Source: Flavobacterium suaedae (GTDB taxonomy: Bacteria > Bacteroidota > Bacteroidia > Flavobacteriales > Flavobacteriaceae). From it: DNA of 64,000 bases. The position numbers and the translations under genes were made by a program. This document shows, piece by piece, positions 41,468 to 50,987 of the stretch; within the stretch, counting starts at the first letter, position 1; each line of letters opens with the position of its first letter. Location of the stretch: the NCBI RefSeq assembly GCF_014642915.1, contig NZ_BMJE01000001.1, positions 124,001 through 188,000 of the forward strand. The letters run 5' to 3'. The notes beneath the pieces were generated by a model, which saw only the letters and a program-made list of their open reading frames with translations, searched no databases and was not told where the DNA came from.

Positions 41468-43807
41468 ATGGAGATTCAGCAGTATATAAGTCAGTTAAAT
41501 GAAGCGCAACAAGCACCTGTGTTGCAGAAGGATGGCCCAATGATAGTTATTGCGGGAGCAGGTTCAGGTAAAACCCGTGTACTTACTACCAGGATAGCTT
41601 ATTTAATGAGTCAGGGAGTAGACCCTTTTAATATACTGGCACTTACCTTTACTAACAAGGCAGCACGCGAAATGAAAAGCCGTATTGCTGATATAGTAGG
41701 TAAATCGGAAGCTAAGAACCTTTGGATGGGTACTTTCCACTCCATATTTGCTAAAATCCTTCGTTTTGAGGCGGATAAATTAGGCTTTCCGTCTAATTTC
41801 ACCATATATGATACGCAAGATAGTGTAAGGCTTATATCATCTATTATTAAAGAAATGCAACTTGATAAAGATGTATATAAACCTAAACAGGTATTGAATC
41901 GTATTTCCAGCTATAAAAACAGCCTTATAACCGTTAGGGCATACTTTAATAATCCTGAATTGCAAGAAGCAGATGCCATGTCTAAAAAACCACGTTTAGG
42001 AGAGGTTTATGAAAAGTATGTAGACCGTTGTTTTAAGGCAGGAGCAATGGATTTTGATGATTTACTGCTTCGTACTAATGAGCTATTAAACCGTTTCCCC
42101 GAAGTGTTGATGAAGTATCAGGACAGGTTTAAGTATATATTGGTAGATGAGTACCAGGATACCAACCACTCACAGTACCTTATTGTAAAAGCATTAAGTG
42201 ACCGTTTTCAGAATATTTGTGTGGTGGGGGATGATGCGCAGAGTATATATGCTTTTAGAGGGGCGAACATTAATAACATCCTGAATTTCCAGAAAGATTA
42301 TGATGGTGTTGAAATGTACAGGCTGGAACAAAATTACCGTTCTACTAAAAATATTGTAGAAGCAGCTAACTCCATTATAGATAAAAATAAAGTTAAGCTG
42401 GAAAAAGTAGTATGGACAGCAAACGACGACGGTCCGCGAATAAAAGTACACCGCAGCCTTACCGATAGTGAAGAAGGTAGATTTGTAGCCAGTACTATTT
42501 TTGAACATAAAATGAAAGAACAGCGAAAGAATGGCGATTTTGCTATTCTGTACCGTACCAATGCACAGTCACGTGCTATGGAGGATGCCCTCCGTAAGCG
42601 TGATATACCGTATCGTATATATGGTGGGCTTTCTTTCTATCAACGTAAAGAAATAAAAGATGTATTAGCTTATTTAAGGCTGATTATTAACCCCAAGGAT
42701 GAAGAAGCCCTTATGAGGGTTATTAACTATCCTGCAAGGGGTATAGGTAATACCACACTGGAGAAACTTACTATTGCGGCCAACCATTACGACCGTTCTA
42801 TATTCGAGGTAATGGAAAATATAGACAGAATAGACTTAAAGTTAAATTCAGGTACAAAAAATAAATTAAGTGACTTTGTTACCATGATTAAAAGTTTTCA
42901 GGTAATAAATGAGTCGCAGGATGCCTTTTTCCTTGCCGACCATGTTACCAAGAAAACAGGTTTAGTGCAGGAACTCAAAAAAGACGCTACACCCGAAGGT
43001 ATTGCCCGTATAGAGAATATAGAAGAGTTACTTAATGGTATTAAAGACTTTATTGAAGGGCAAAAAGAAGTAGACGGTGCAAGAGGTGCTTTATCTGAAT
43101 TTTTGGAAGATGTGGCACTGGCTACCGATATGGATAAAGATACCAGCGATGAAGACAGGGTTGCATTAATGACTATTCACTTAGCTAAGGGGTTGGAGTT
43201 CCCTTATGTATTTGTAGTAGGTATGGAAGAAGACCTTTTCCCGAGTGCTATGAGTATGAATACCCGTAGCGAACTGGAAGAGGAACGCAGGCTGTTTTAT
43301 GTTGCCTTAACCCGGGCAGAATATCAGGCATATTTAACCTATGCACAGTCACGTTACCGTTGGGGTAAACTGGTAGATAGTGAGCCTTCGCGCTTTATTG
43401 AAGAAATAAGTGAAAACTATTTAGAGCATCTTACACCTATTCAAACAGGGTATAAGTTTAAGTCTATGATAGACAATGATATTTTTGGTGACGTAGACAA
43501 ATCAAAATACAGGCAAAACAAACCCGTTAGCGGTACACCACCAAAATGGGCTACAGACGATGAACCAAAACCTGATGCTAACATTCGCAGGTTAAAACCA
43601 ATGTCGAGATCTGTACCTTCCGGTAACAGTAACATGCCTGATACTAAACTGGCTGTAGGTAACGTAGTAATGCACGAGCGTTTTGGTAAAGGTAAAGTGC
43701 TTAACCTGGAAGGTGTAGGCGCAGATAAAAAAGCTGAAATACGTTTTGATGTAGGTGGTATTAAAAAACTGCTATTACGCTTTGCTAAGTTGGAGGTTAT
43801 AGGGTAG
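41468..43807 (+). CDS. uvrD: UvrD/PcrA-type 3'-5' DNA helicase
   Basis: The 779-residue superfamily-1 helicase unwinds DNA in repair and removes RecA from stalled forks. Visible motifs are Q-motif LNEAQQAPV, Walker A IAGAGSGKTRVL, motif Ia LTFTNKAAREM, Walker B LVDEYQDTN, motif III VVGDDAQSIYAFRGA, motif IV QNYRST, motif V TIHLAKGLEFPYVFV and motif VI FYVALTRAE. The C-terminal tail (650-779) ends with a Tudor-like GNVVMHERFGKGKVLNLEG segment that binds RNA polymerase in PcrA. Single gene. Confidence 0.95.
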   Translation: MEIQQYISQLNEAQQAPVLQKDGPMIVIAGAGSGKTRVLTTRIAYLMSQGVDPFNILALTFTNKAAREMKSRIADIVGKSEAKNLWMGTFHSIFAKILRFEADKLGFPSNFTIYDTQDSVRLISSIIKEMQLDKDVYKPKQVLNRISSYKNSLITVRAYFNNPELQEADAMSKKPRLGEVYEKYVDRCFKAGAMDFDDLLLRTNELLNRFPEVLMKYQDRFKYILVDEYQDTNHSQYLIVKALSDRFQNICVVGDDAQSIYAFRGANINNILNFQKDYDGVEMYRLEQNYRSTKNIVEAANSIIDKNKVKLEKVVWTANDDGPRIKVHRSLTDSEEGRFVASTIFEHKMKEQRKNGDFAILYRTNAQSRAMEDALRKRDIPYRIYGGLSFYQRKEIKDVLAYLRLIINPKDEEALMRVINYPARGIGNTTLEKLTIAANHYDRSIFEVMENIDRIDLKLNSGTKNKLSDFVTMIKSFQVINESQDAFFLADHVTKKTGLVQELKKDATPEGIARIENIEELLNGIKDFIEGQKEVDGARGALSEFLEDVALATDMDKDTSDEDRVALMTIHLAKGLEFPYVFVVGMEEDLFPSAMSMNTRSELEEERRLFYVALTRAEYQAYLTYAQSRYRWGKLVDSEPSRFIEEISENYLEHLTPIQTGYKFKSMIDNDIFGDVDKSKYRQNKPVSGTPPKWATDDEPKPDANIRRLKPMSRSVPSGNSNMPDTKLAVGNVVMHERFGKGKVLNLEGVGADKKAEIRFDVGGIKKLLLRFAKLEVIG

Positions 43808-43818
43808 AGACGATTTAA

Positions 43819-44355
43819 TTAGTCATAAAATAATTCTTTCATTTTTTCAGGATAGCGTAAATAGAAAAAATAAAGAATGCATAGTAACCCCATAGAAAGG
43901 AAAATTACAGGAAAGTATCCATTTTCGGTTCTTACATCTTCAAAAGAGAGTAATGTTTTTCTGTCTGTATCTATACCAAAAATTTTAGGACTGTAGTTTT
44001 CTATCTCATTTTTCTTTATCCATACGGTAATTGAATCTGCCTGTTTGAGTCCTTTAGCTATTTTTATGTGCTTTTCAGAGTATTTTTCATGTTCAACAAG
44101 CTTAAACTCTTTTTTGATCTGATTTAGATAAAAGGTTAAATGTGTTATATAATTAGGCTGACGGGTACGACTGTTTTTTACAGTTTTATAATTCATGTTA
44201 ACATACCCTACAGTTCCCTTTATAGCTATAAGTTCTGATTTTGATGTGAATGATGAGCTTAAATCTTTAACTGCAACTCCAATAACAATTATACCGATCA
44301 ATAGAAATAAAAGATGATGGCTTAATGTATCATATTCAGGTCTTGGTCGAAACAT
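43819..44355 (-). CDS. membrane protein, DUF3592-like layout
   Basis: A 178-residue protein with two membrane helices: about 14-31 (LLFLLIGIIVIGVAVKDL) and about 147-166 (YFPVIFLSMGLLCILYFFYL). Between them is a beta domain of about 110 residues containing KGTVGYVNMNYKTVKN. This helix-beta domain-helix topology is that of DUF3592 proteins, but sequence evidence is weak. It lies 6 nt after the stop of the 219-residue gene, so they form an operon. Unknown function. Confidence 0.66.
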   Translation of the reverse strand: MFRPRPEYDTLSHHLLFLLIGIIVIGVAVKDLSSSFTSKSELIAIKGTVGYVNMNYKTVKNSRTRQPNYITHLTFYLNQIKKEFKLVEHEKYSEKHIKIAKGLKQADSITVWIKKNEIENYSPKIFGIDTDRKTLLSFEDVRTENGYFPVIFLSMGLLCILYFFYLRYPEKMKELFYD

Positions 44356-44361
44356 TATTTT

Positions 44362-45021
44362 TTATAATTCAATTATTGTTCCCTGCTTTTTCAATTTATT
44401 ACTTAACTCAGAATCATCATTTATATTTAAAAACTTAAACTGCATACTTTTATAAAAGTATTTGTATAAGGCTTTTATTAAGTCATTTTCTTTAAGTACA
44501 TCATCATTAGCCAGCCCTATTGTTATAGCAGGATTATTATCAGCTATATACAGCCCCACTACAGGAGGTGTGCTGAAAGGAACTTTGTTATTATATTTTT
44601 TCAGGCACTTTGTAAGCTCTTTCATGGAAGATTTATCTATTGGCATAAATGCTGTAGCAATATTCTTTATTACTACTTTTCCCTGTTTAAAATCTGTTTC
44701 TGTAAGGTTGTTGTATACATCTTCCGTTACATCAATTCCTGTTTTGTTATTGCTTAAAGTTTTGGGTATATAAGCAGGTCCGAAAGGTAAACCCCACCAG
44801 CCCCATAGCAATGTTAAAACATTATATTTAATATGATAATTAGTTTTCTCCCCATCTCTTATAAAATAAATTTTTGAAGCACCTCTTCCGGGAGCTATAA
44901 CAGGGCGGGGTATAAGGTATTCATAAAACACAAATCGACCTCCGTTATCTCGTTTTTGTAGTATAGAATCAAAAGTTTCATCTTCGGGTATAAAAAGCTT
45001 GTAAGTAGTTGTTTTTTGCAC
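44362..45021 (-). CDS. hypothetical protein, unknown function
   Basis: A 219-residue protein without a signal peptide. It has an unusual hydrophobic stretch LLWGWWGLPFGPAYIPKTL (about 91-109) that may be a re-entrant or peripheral segment, and beta strands NYHIKYN, VVGLYIADN and AITIGLAND. No motif recognised. It is the first gene of a two-gene operon with the membrane protein; the start is 183 nt from the PRC-barrel gene, with a palindromic terminator in between. Confidence 0.6.
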   Translation of the reverse strand: MQKTTTYKLFIPEDETFDSILQKRDNGGRFVFYEYLIPRPVIAPGRGASKIYFIRDGEKTNYHIKYNVLTLLWGWWGLPFGPAYIPKTLSNNKTGIDVTEDVYNNLTETDFKQGKVVIKNIATAFMPIDKSSMKELTKCLKKYNNKVPFSTPPVVGLYIADNNPAITIGLANDDVLKENDLIKALYKYFYKSMQFKFLNINDDSELSNKLKKQGTIIEL

Positions 45022-45139
45022 GGGTTAATAGTTTTAACTGAACCTGAATAATGTATAAAAATCAGTATTGTTGTGATAAAAAAATATTTTTTAAATGTAG
45101 TAATTTATAAAATTTTATACCGAGAACTTTAATGAAAAG

Positions 45140-45175
45140 AAAATAGCCAAAGTAGTATACTACTTTGGCTATTTT
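45140..45175. terminator. perfect 36-bp palindromic terminator
   Basis: The sequence from AAAATAGCCAAAGTAGTA to TACTACTTTGGCTATTTT is its own reverse complement over 36 bases. It ends the PRC-barrel operon (stop at 45205, minus strand). The left arm and its flank also match the start of the Sua5/YrdC gene (see finding). Confidence 0.82.
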
Positions 45176-45204
45176 AAAAGACGTATTATCTAAAAATATA
45201 AAAA

Positions 45205-45708
45205 TTATCTTTTATGGTTAAAGTGCCTTTTGTTATAAAAATCATCATCATCCTCGTGGTATTCATTATCCTCGGGGAAATATACCCCTAATATCTTTAC
45301 TTCATAGTCCCTGTCAATGGCAGCTCCTTTTTCAAATCGGTTCGTATTAGAAAAAGTATCAAAGTTAATAAGATTACTTACTACCTTTTTATTATCATCA
45401 TCTATAGTAACAGCTCCTATGGGCACAATAAGATGGTTTTCTCCATCTTTATTTAAAAATTCATGTACACCTTCATTAGATGGCGTATTATAGGTCTCAT
45501 GTCCTTTTTTTATAAGTTCTTCGTTTACTTCCACATCAAGGTACACAACCCTTTCAGTAGCTTTATTCACTAATAAATTGTCTATTTTTCCTATTTTATT
45601 GCTATCGGCATCTATAAGGTCCCAATCCCTCACATCTGAATAATGAGATGCCACCTTATAATCAGACAATTCGTCGAGCCTGTATAAATTTCTTTTATCT
45701 GTAGTCAT
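45205..45708 (-). CDS. PRC-barrel domain protein
   Basis: A 167-residue soluble acidic protein with a PRC-barrel fold: RDWDLIDADSNKIGKIDNLL (residues 27-46) and VVYLDVEVNEELI are the hallmark strands, followed by an acidic end DEYHEDDDDFYNKRHFNHKR with His at the tail. PRC-barrel proteins occur in photosynthetic and RNA-processing contexts and as general stress proteins. It is co-transcribed with the TM-anchored gene upstream (16-nt gap). Confidence 0.83.
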   Translation of the reverse strand: MTTDKRNLYRLDELSDYKVASHYSDVRDWDLIDADSNKIGKIDNLLVNKATERVVYLDVEVNEELIKKGHETYNTPSNEGVHEFLNKDGENHLIVPIGAVTIDDDNKKVVSNLINFDTFSNTNRFEKGAAIDRDYEVKILGVYFPEDNEYHEDDDDFYNKRHFNHKR

Positions 45709-45724
45709 AGTTTTTTAATTTAGG

Positions 45725-46342
45725 TTATTGGTTCATTTTTTCTAAAAGTGTTGAGGCTTTATCAAAAAATGATTTCACCTCGCTTTTTTGGTCGAGCGTA
45801 AGCTCATCCGGGTTAATTGCTGATGCCGCTTCTTTCACTGCTGCGGACTCACTAGCAAGGTTACGGTTAGTATGTTCTTGTATATTTTCGAGTATTACCG
45901 CAAGTTTATCAAAAGCCTTCTTTATAGTATCGGCATGGCTTGTTTCATATGGGTCAGTAGTTATCTTGTCAGCATATTTCTTAACCTCATCCATGTCTTT
46001 TTTAATATCATAATCAGCATCATCAGCGGCTGCTTGGGTAGCGTTAATCAACTTCATTAATGCTTCGTTAGTATACTCATGGTCAAGTCCCATATTGCTT
46101 CTGTTTTCCTCTATAAAATCGACATAACTGGCAATTTGTGTGTTACCTGATTCATCATACTGGTTCTGATCGATGTCACTTTGCATAACATCGTTCACAA
46201 CGGTGGTATTCTCTTCTGCTTCGGTGTTATTTTCCTCATTTTCCCTGAAAAACAAGAAATATACTACCCCTGCAATAACAAGCAGTAATAGCACTATCCA
46301 GGGCCATACCGTTTTTTTCTTTTCAATTTTAATTTCAGCCAT
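45725..46342 (-). CDS. membrane-anchored protein, unknown function
   Basis: A 205-residue protein with one helix near the N-terminus (WPWIVLLLLVIAGVVYFLFF, residues 13-32) and a long acidic, Asn/Glu-rich linker. The helical body repeats short KLAV-, EAAS- and NPDEL-like segments, and it ends SFFDKASTLLEKMNQ. It likely sits in the inner membrane with a coiled or helical periplasmic part. It precedes the PRC-barrel gene by 16 nt on the same strand. No named family. Confidence 0.68.
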   Translation of the reverse strand: MAEIKIEKKKTVWPWIVLLLLVIAGVVYFLFFRENEENNTEAEENTTVVNDVMQSDIDQNQYDESGNTQIASYVDFIEENRSNMGLDHEYTNEALMKLINATQAAADDADYDIKKDMDEVKKYADKITTDPYETSHADTIKKAFDKLAVILENIQEHTNRNLASESAAVKEAASAINPDELTLDQKSEVKSFFDKASTLLEKMNQ

Positions 46343-46565
46343 AGTTTTTAATTTTTAATTTATTGATTAGTATTGTTTTAAGTAAATTTACTGATTAACT
46401 AAATCTCCAAATCTATTATTAACAAACTTTGGGTTATTTTTAATATATCGTTTTATTAGTTAAGTGGGAAGTAGGGCAGATAAAGCAGTATTTTTACAGT
46501 AGGTACTTTATTACATTAAAATAAAAACTTGTAACTTTAACTTCTCAACTATATACAGTATTATC

Positions 46566-47186
46566 ATGGCTCAATTTATAAAGATATATCCCGAAAATCC
46601 TAATGAAAAGGAAATAGCCAAAGTAGTTAAAATACTTCGTGATGGCGGTATTATAATATACCCTACAGATACAGTTTATGGTTTAGGGTGTGATATAACC
46701 AACACTAAAGCGCTGGAAAAAATAGCAAGAATTAAAGGCGTAAAGCTGGAAAAAGCTAATTTCTCTTTTGTATGCCATGATTTGAGTAATTTATCAGACT
46801 ATGTAAAGCAAATTGATACCAGTACATTTAAAATACTGAAGCGTTCCCTGCCGGGACCTTATACGTTTATATTACCGGGAAATAATAACCTGCCTAAAGA
46901 GTTTAAAAAGAAAAAAACGGTAGGTATACGTGTGCCTGATAACAATATTGCTTTGGAAATTGTACGCCAATTAGGTAATCCTATAATTTCAACATCTATA
47001 CACGATGATGATGAGGTATTGGAGTATTCTACAGATCCTGAACTGATTTTTGAAAAATGGCAAAGCCAGGTTGATGCTGTAATTGACGGCGGATATGGTG
47101 ATAACGTAGCTTCTACTATTATAGACCTTTCAGGAGACGAACCGGAAGTGGTTCGTGAAGGTAAAGGAAACCCTGATGTTTTTTAA
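46566..47186 (+). CDS. Sua5/YciO/YrdC family protein (threonylcarbamoyl-AMP synthase-like)
   Basis: A 206-residue YrdC-domain protein. Family blocks are IVPTDTVYGLGCDI-like (here GGIIIYPTDTVYGLGCDI, 28-45), RIKGVKLEKANFSFVCHDL, FKILKRSLPGPYTFILPGNNNLP and VGIRVPDNNIALEIVRQLGNPIISTSIHDDDE. TsaC/Sua5 enzymes make threonylcarbamoyl-AMP for t6A of tRNA; this short form without the Sua5 domain could be YciO-like instead. Monocistronic; the first codons repeat a stretch of the upstream palindromic terminator. Confidence 0.88.
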   Translation: MAQFIKIYPENPNEKEIAKVVKILRDGGIIIYPTDTVYGLGCDITNTKALEKIARIKGVKLEKANFSFVCHDLSNLSDYVKQIDTSTFKILKRSLPGPYTFILPGNNNLPKEFKKKKTVGIRVPDNNIALEIVRQLGNPIISTSIHDDDEVLEYSTDPELIFEKWQSQVDAVIDGGYGDNVASTIIDLSGDEPEVVREGKGNPDVF

Positions 47187-47214
47187 TGTAAAAAATGATA
47201 TTATATATAAACTA

Positions 47215-47247
47215 TAAAAAAGGCACTCATTATGAGTGCCTTTTTTA
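47215..47247. terminator. bidirectional terminator
   Basis: AAAAAAGGCACTCA / TGAGTGCCTTTTTT with a TTA loop, between the Sua5/YrdC gene and the convergent serA gene. Confidence 0.87.
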
Positions 47248-47272
47248 ATACTATACTATGTAAGCAAAGTAA

Positions 47273-48223
47273 TTATTTTAAAATACTTATTATTTGCTCA
47301 GCAAGCTCAGTACCTATTCTGTCTTGTGCTTCAAGAGTAGCAGCACCAATATGCGGTGTTAACGATACTTTTGGGTGCATTAGTACCTGTATTGCCGGTT
47401 TTGGCTCTTCTTCAAATACATCAAGCCCCGCAAAGGCAACTTTACCTGAATCTAAAGCATTTACAAGTGCTACCTCTTCAATTACACCACCACGCGCAGC
47501 ATTTATAATACCTACACCGTTTTTCATTAAATCAAGTTCTTTAGCACCTATTAAATAACCGTTTTGTGCCGGTACGTGTACCGATATAAAATCAGAATGT
47601 TTTAATATATCCTCAAAAGGTTCTGTTTTAATCTCTATGTTTATGGTTTGCCCGTTATAGAAATTAATTTTAATTTCTGCTGTACCCAGTTCTTTATCTG
47701 ATGCTATTACACGCATACCAAGCCCAAGCGCAATACGTGCTACAGCACGACCTATTCGTCCTAAACCTATAATGCCAAGTGTTTTACCTCTTAGCTCGCT
47801 ACCGTTAGCATAGCTCTTTTTAAGTTGGTTAAAACTGGTTTCGCCTTCAAGCGGCATAAGCCTGTTAGAATCGTGTAAAAAACGAACTCCTGTAAACAGG
47901 TGGGCAAATACCAGTTCCGCTACAGAGTCAGAAGATGAAGCAGGAGTGTTTATTACATTTACCCCTTTTTCGCGGGCATAGTCCACAGCAATATTATCCA
48001 TGCCTACACCACCACGACCTATAATTTTAAGACCGGGGCAGGCATCTATAACTTCTTTAGTTACTTTGGTAGCACTACGTACTAATAATACACTAATATC
48101 ATTTTTATTAATGTAGTTTGCCAGTTGTTCCTGTGCTACTTTTGTAGTTATTACTTCAAAGCCGTTTTCTTCCAGTTTTTCAATACCACTTTTAGAAATT
48201 CCGTCATTTGCCAGTACTTTCAT
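47273..48223 (-). CDS. serA: D-3-phosphoglycerate dehydrogenase (D-2-hydroxyacid dehydrogenase)
   Basis: The 316-residue NAD-dependent enzyme oxidises 3-phosphoglycerate in serine synthesis. The nucleotide-binding GKTLGIIGLGRIGRAVARIA (about 142-161), catalytic R in NAARGGVIEE, E in VFEEEP and H in LTPHIGAATLEA are all present. It lacks the C-terminal ACT domain of E. coli SerA (410 residues), so feedback inhibition by serine is not expected by that route. serC lies 43 nt upstream on the same strand, giving a serC-serA operon. Confidence 0.92.
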   Translation of the reverse strand: MKVLANDGISKSGIEKLEENGFEVITTKVAQEQLANYINKNDISVLLVRSATKVTKEVIDACPGLKIIGRGGVGMDNIAVDYAREKGVNVINTPASSSDSVAELVFAHLFTGVRFLHDSNRLMPLEGETSFNQLKKSYANGSELRGKTLGIIGLGRIGRAVARIALGLGMRVIASDKELGTAEIKINFYNGQTINIEIKTEPFEDILKHSDFISVHVPAQNGYLIGAKELDLMKNGVGIINAARGGVIEEVALVNALDSGKVAFAGLDVFEEEPKPAIQVLMHPKVSLTPHIGAATLEAQDRIGTELAEQIISILK

Positions 48224-48266
48224 ATTTATCTGTTCTCGTTTTTATTCTATTTATATTTAATGCGCT

Positions 48267-49340
48267 TTATTTGAAACTCTTTTCAAATTCCTGCATTACG
48301 CTTATTAATACTTTTACACTTTCAATAGGCATTGCGTTATATATTGAAGCCCTGTAGCCACCCACAGAACGGTGCCCGTTGATACCCGAAATACCTGCGT
48401 CTTTACACAGTTTATCAAAAGCATCTGTATTTACTCCTTCAACAGTTACAAAGGTAACATTCATTTTAGAACGATCTTCTTTTATAGCCGTTCCTGTAAA
48501 CAGGCTGTTTCTGTCTATTTCGTTATATAACAGTGCTGCTTTTTCATTATTTTTTTTCTCAATATTTTCAATACCTCCGTTAGCTTTTATCCATTGCAGG
48601 GTAAGCATTGCAGTATATGTGGCAAAAACGGGAGGGGTGTTGTACATGCTTTCTTTCTCGATATGTTGCTGATAGTCCAGCATTCCCGGTATAGTTCTGC
48701 CTGTTTTACCTAAAATTTCCTCTTTTATAAGTAATAATGTAACTCCTGCGGGACCTATATTTTTTTGTGCTCCTGCGTATATAATACCGAATTTACTAAA
48801 GTCGATTGTTCGGGAAAAAATATCCGAACTCATATCACACACTATAGGTACATTAGTTTCGGGGAATTCCTGCATTTGTGTACCATAAATAGTATTGTTA
48901 CTGGTACAGTGGAAGTAATCTGCGTCCTCAGGTATAGTATAACCTTTCGGTATGTAGCTATAATTATCTTCTTTTGATGAACCTACTACGGTAACATCTC
49001 CAAAAATTTTGGCTTCTTTTATAGCTCCGGCAGCCCAACTTCCTGAGTCAATATAGGCAGCTTTACCATTAACTTTCATTAAGTTATATGGTATACGGTC
49101 AAACTCCAGCCTTGCACCACCCGAAAGGAATAATGCTTTATAGCCTTTGCCTGATAACCCTGAAAGTTCCAGAGCCAGCGATTGTGCCTCTTCCATAACA
49201 GCTATAAAATCTTTGCTGCGATGGGATATTTCCAGTATTGATAATCCTGAATTATTATAGTCCAAAACTGCCTGAGAGGCTTTTTTAAATACCTCTTCTG
49301 GTAGTATAGACGGTCCGGCACTGAAGTTGTGTTTTTTCAT
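48267..49340 (-). CDS. serC: 3-phosphoserine/phosphohydroxythreonine transaminase
   Basis: The 357-residue class V aminotransferase makes phosphoserine from phosphohydroxypyruvate. I choose the ATG at 49340 (MKKHNFSAGPSILPEEVFKK), the family start; an upstream ATG at 49376 would prefix 12 unlikely residues. The PLP lysine is in IIYAGAQKNIGPAGVTLLL, the N-terminal NFSAGPSILP and C-terminal GGYRASIYNAMP motifs match SerC. It is the first gene of serC-serA and probably uses a promoter in the 80-nt gap after the acyl-CoA reductase gene. Confidence 0.93.
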   Translation of the reverse strand: MKKHNFSAGPSILPEEVFKKASQAVLDYNNSGLSILEISHRSKDFIAVMEEAQSLALELSGLSGKGYKALFLSGGARLEFDRIPYNLMKVNGKAAYIDSGSWAAGAIKEAKIFGDVTVVGSSKEDNYSYIPKGYTIPEDADYFHCTSNNTIYGTQMQEFPETNVPIVCDMSSDIFSRTIDFSKFGIIYAGAQKNIGPAGVTLLLIKEEILGKTGRTIPGMLDYQQHIEKESMYNTPPVFATYTAMLTLQWIKANGGIENIEKKNNEKAALLYNEIDRNSLFTGTAIKEDRSKMNVTFVTVEGVNTDAFDKLCKDAGISGINGHRSVGGYRASIYNAMPIESVKVLISVMQEFEKSFK

Positions 49341-49420
49341 TGCGTAAATGTGATAAGAATGAAATGCAAATTTCATAATTATCTATCAAACTGGTATACT
49401 AAAACTGTTTAATAATTCAG

Positions 49421-50479
49421 CTATATTTTTGATAAAAATGAAATAGTATCCACATTATCCGCATAATCCCATAAAGCAGGTTTTTGCGTTTGCCCGAAAG
49501 CAATGCTGTCTTTGGTTAGCCCATTGCTCACAACACACTGTAATTGTTCATGTTCTGCTTTTAATTTTTCTTTTAAGACTTCTAAATCATCATAAAATTC
49601 ATAAAATAAAGATGAAATAGGAGAGGAGTAGCTTGTGTCTTCTTTTAGTGTAAGAAATTCATTGTCGAGTAATTTAAAATTACTCATTAGAAATACAGCT
49701 TTGTTGTAGTCGTAATTATTAGCATACTTTTCATAATGTATAATGTCACCGTATTCATATATGGCCTCAAAAAAGTTTTTAAAGTCATAATCTTTAGGAA
49801 CATATAACTTGGAAACATTTCTGCAACCTAATCCAAAATACCTGAAAATATCTTCGCCCAATGCTACTAAATCTTCCTTACTTTCATCTCCGGTAAGTAT
49901 AGCTGTTGAATTTCTGTTTTTACGTATTATAGCAGGCTTGTCTTTAAAGTAATATTCAAAGTAACGAGCTGTATTATTACTGCCCGTAGCTATTACAGCA
50001 TCAAAGTTTTCCAGTTTACCGTCAGTGAACTCTATTCGGTTAGCCAACTCATTATTTACAGCGATAAGGTATTTGGCTAAAAATGGTAGTAAATGCTTGT
50101 CGTTAGATGATGTTTTAACCAATGCTTTATTACCTGTAAGTATAACCGAAATAAAATCGTGAAAACCAACGAGAGGGATATTACCCGCCAGTATGAGTCC
50201 TACTGTTTTAGGTTCCTTATATTCAATAGTATATCTGTCAAGCCACTTGTTAAGGTTTTCTTCTGTAAGTGCTTCAGCCCACGACTGTACAGCATGGTGT
50301 ACCTGCTCTTTGATAAACCAACGGTTATGTGATTGTGACAATGCTATAAGACTGATAAAATCATCATAAAATTCATCATTATATAAAACAGCCTCATTTT
50401 TAGTATTATTATCTAATGAAAACTGACTAAGGAATTTTCCTAGTTCTACGAAAGCATTTTTAGTTTCTGTTAACGTCAT
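49421..50479 (-). CDS. acyl-CoA reductase (LuxC-like)
   Basis: A 352-residue protein of the acyl-CoA reductase/LuxC family, which reduces acyl-CoA or acyl-protein thioesters with NADPH via an acyl-cysteine. The ALDH-like nucleotide segment [21 protein letters not shown] (in two parts, about 95-115), the [12 protein letters not shown] motif near 187-198 and the catalytic-type [20 protein letters not shown] (about 212-231, Cys in GLGCRN) are visible. In Bacteroidota this gene often stands beside serC and the ferredoxin gene, as here. The aldehyde product is unknown. Confidence 0.85.
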   Translation of the reverse strand: MTLTETKNAFVELGKFLSQFSLDNNTKNEAVLYNDEFYDDFISLIALSQSHNRWFIKEQVHHAVQSWAEALTEENLNKWLDRYTIEYKEPKTVGLILAGNIPLVGFHDFISVILTGNKALVKTSSNDKHLLPFLAKYLIAVNNELANRIEFTDGKLENFDAVIATGSNNTARYFEYYFKDKPAIIRKNRNSTAILTGDESKEDLVALGEDIFRYFGLGCRNVSKLYVPKDYDFKNFFEAIYEYGDIIHYEKYANNYDYNKAVFLMSNFKLLDNEFLTLKEDTSYSSPISSLFYEFYDDLEVLKEKLKAEHEQLQCVVSNGLTKDSIAFGQTQKPALWDYADNVDTISFLSKI

Positions 50480-50482
50480 TTT

Positions 50483-50514
50483 TTTGCTTATGAATGTAAT
50501 TGGGCGTAATTTTG
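50483..50514 (+). promoter_or_regulatory. full Bacteroidota promoter (-33/-7) of the ferredoxin gene
   Basis: TTTG (50483-50486) and TAATTTTG (50507-50514) are separated by 20 nt, a textbook TTG-N17-23-TAnnTTTG arrangement, 35 nt before the ATG at 50550. It abuts the divergent acyl-CoA reductase start. Confidence 0.68.
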
Positions 50515-50549
50515 TACAAATTTACAGTATTAAAAATAAAACAAAGCTT

Positions 50550-50900
50550 ATGGCTATCATTATAACAGACGAATGTATTAATTGCGGTGCTTGCGAACCT
50601 GAATGTCCTAACACTGCAATATATGAAGGTGCAGATGACTGGAGGTATAAAGACGGTACAGCACTTAATGGTACAGTAGTACTTCCTTCGGGGGAAGAAG
50701 TTGATGCAGATGCACCACAAACACCTATTTCAGACGATTTATACTATATTGTTCCAAGTAAATGTACCGAATGTAAAGGTTTCCATGATGAACCGCAATG
50801 TGCGGCGGTATGCCCTGTAGATTGTTGTGTGCCTGATGATAATCATGTAGAGAGTGAAGAAACACTGCTTAACAGACAGGCGTTTTTACATAATGAATAA
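50550..50900 (+). CDS. 4Fe-4S dicluster ferredoxin
   Basis: The 116-residue electron carrier starts [20 protein letters not shown]; a longer frame from 50484 is rejected because its first codons lie on the promoter. It has two [4Fe-4S] motifs: [11 protein letters not shown] plus a late Cys in the first half, and [18 protein letters not shown] in the second. The insertion of about 38 residues between the motifs (WRYKDGT...[10 protein letters not shown]) is usual for Bacteroidota ferredoxins of this type. It is divergent from the acyl-CoA reductase gene and could supply electrons to it; that is inference. Confidence 0.92.
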   Translation: MAIIITDECINCGACEPECPNTAIYEGADDWRYKDGTALNGTVVLPSGEEVDADAPQTPISDDLYYIVPSKCTECKGFHDEPQCAAVCPVDCCVPDDNHVESEETLLNRQAFLHNE

Positions 50901-50924
50901 CCTGCAATAGGTACTAACAAAAAA

Positions 50925-50957
50925 CAAAAAATCCCGAACATCATCTTCGGGATTTTT
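50925..50957. terminator. bidirectional terminator
   Basis: AAAAAATCCCGAA / TTCGGGATTTTTT hairpin with a CATCATC loop, between the ferredoxin gene and the convergent secreted-protein gene. Confidence 0.87.
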
Positions 50958-50987
50958 TGTTTTTCATAGCAATTAATATATACTCTA

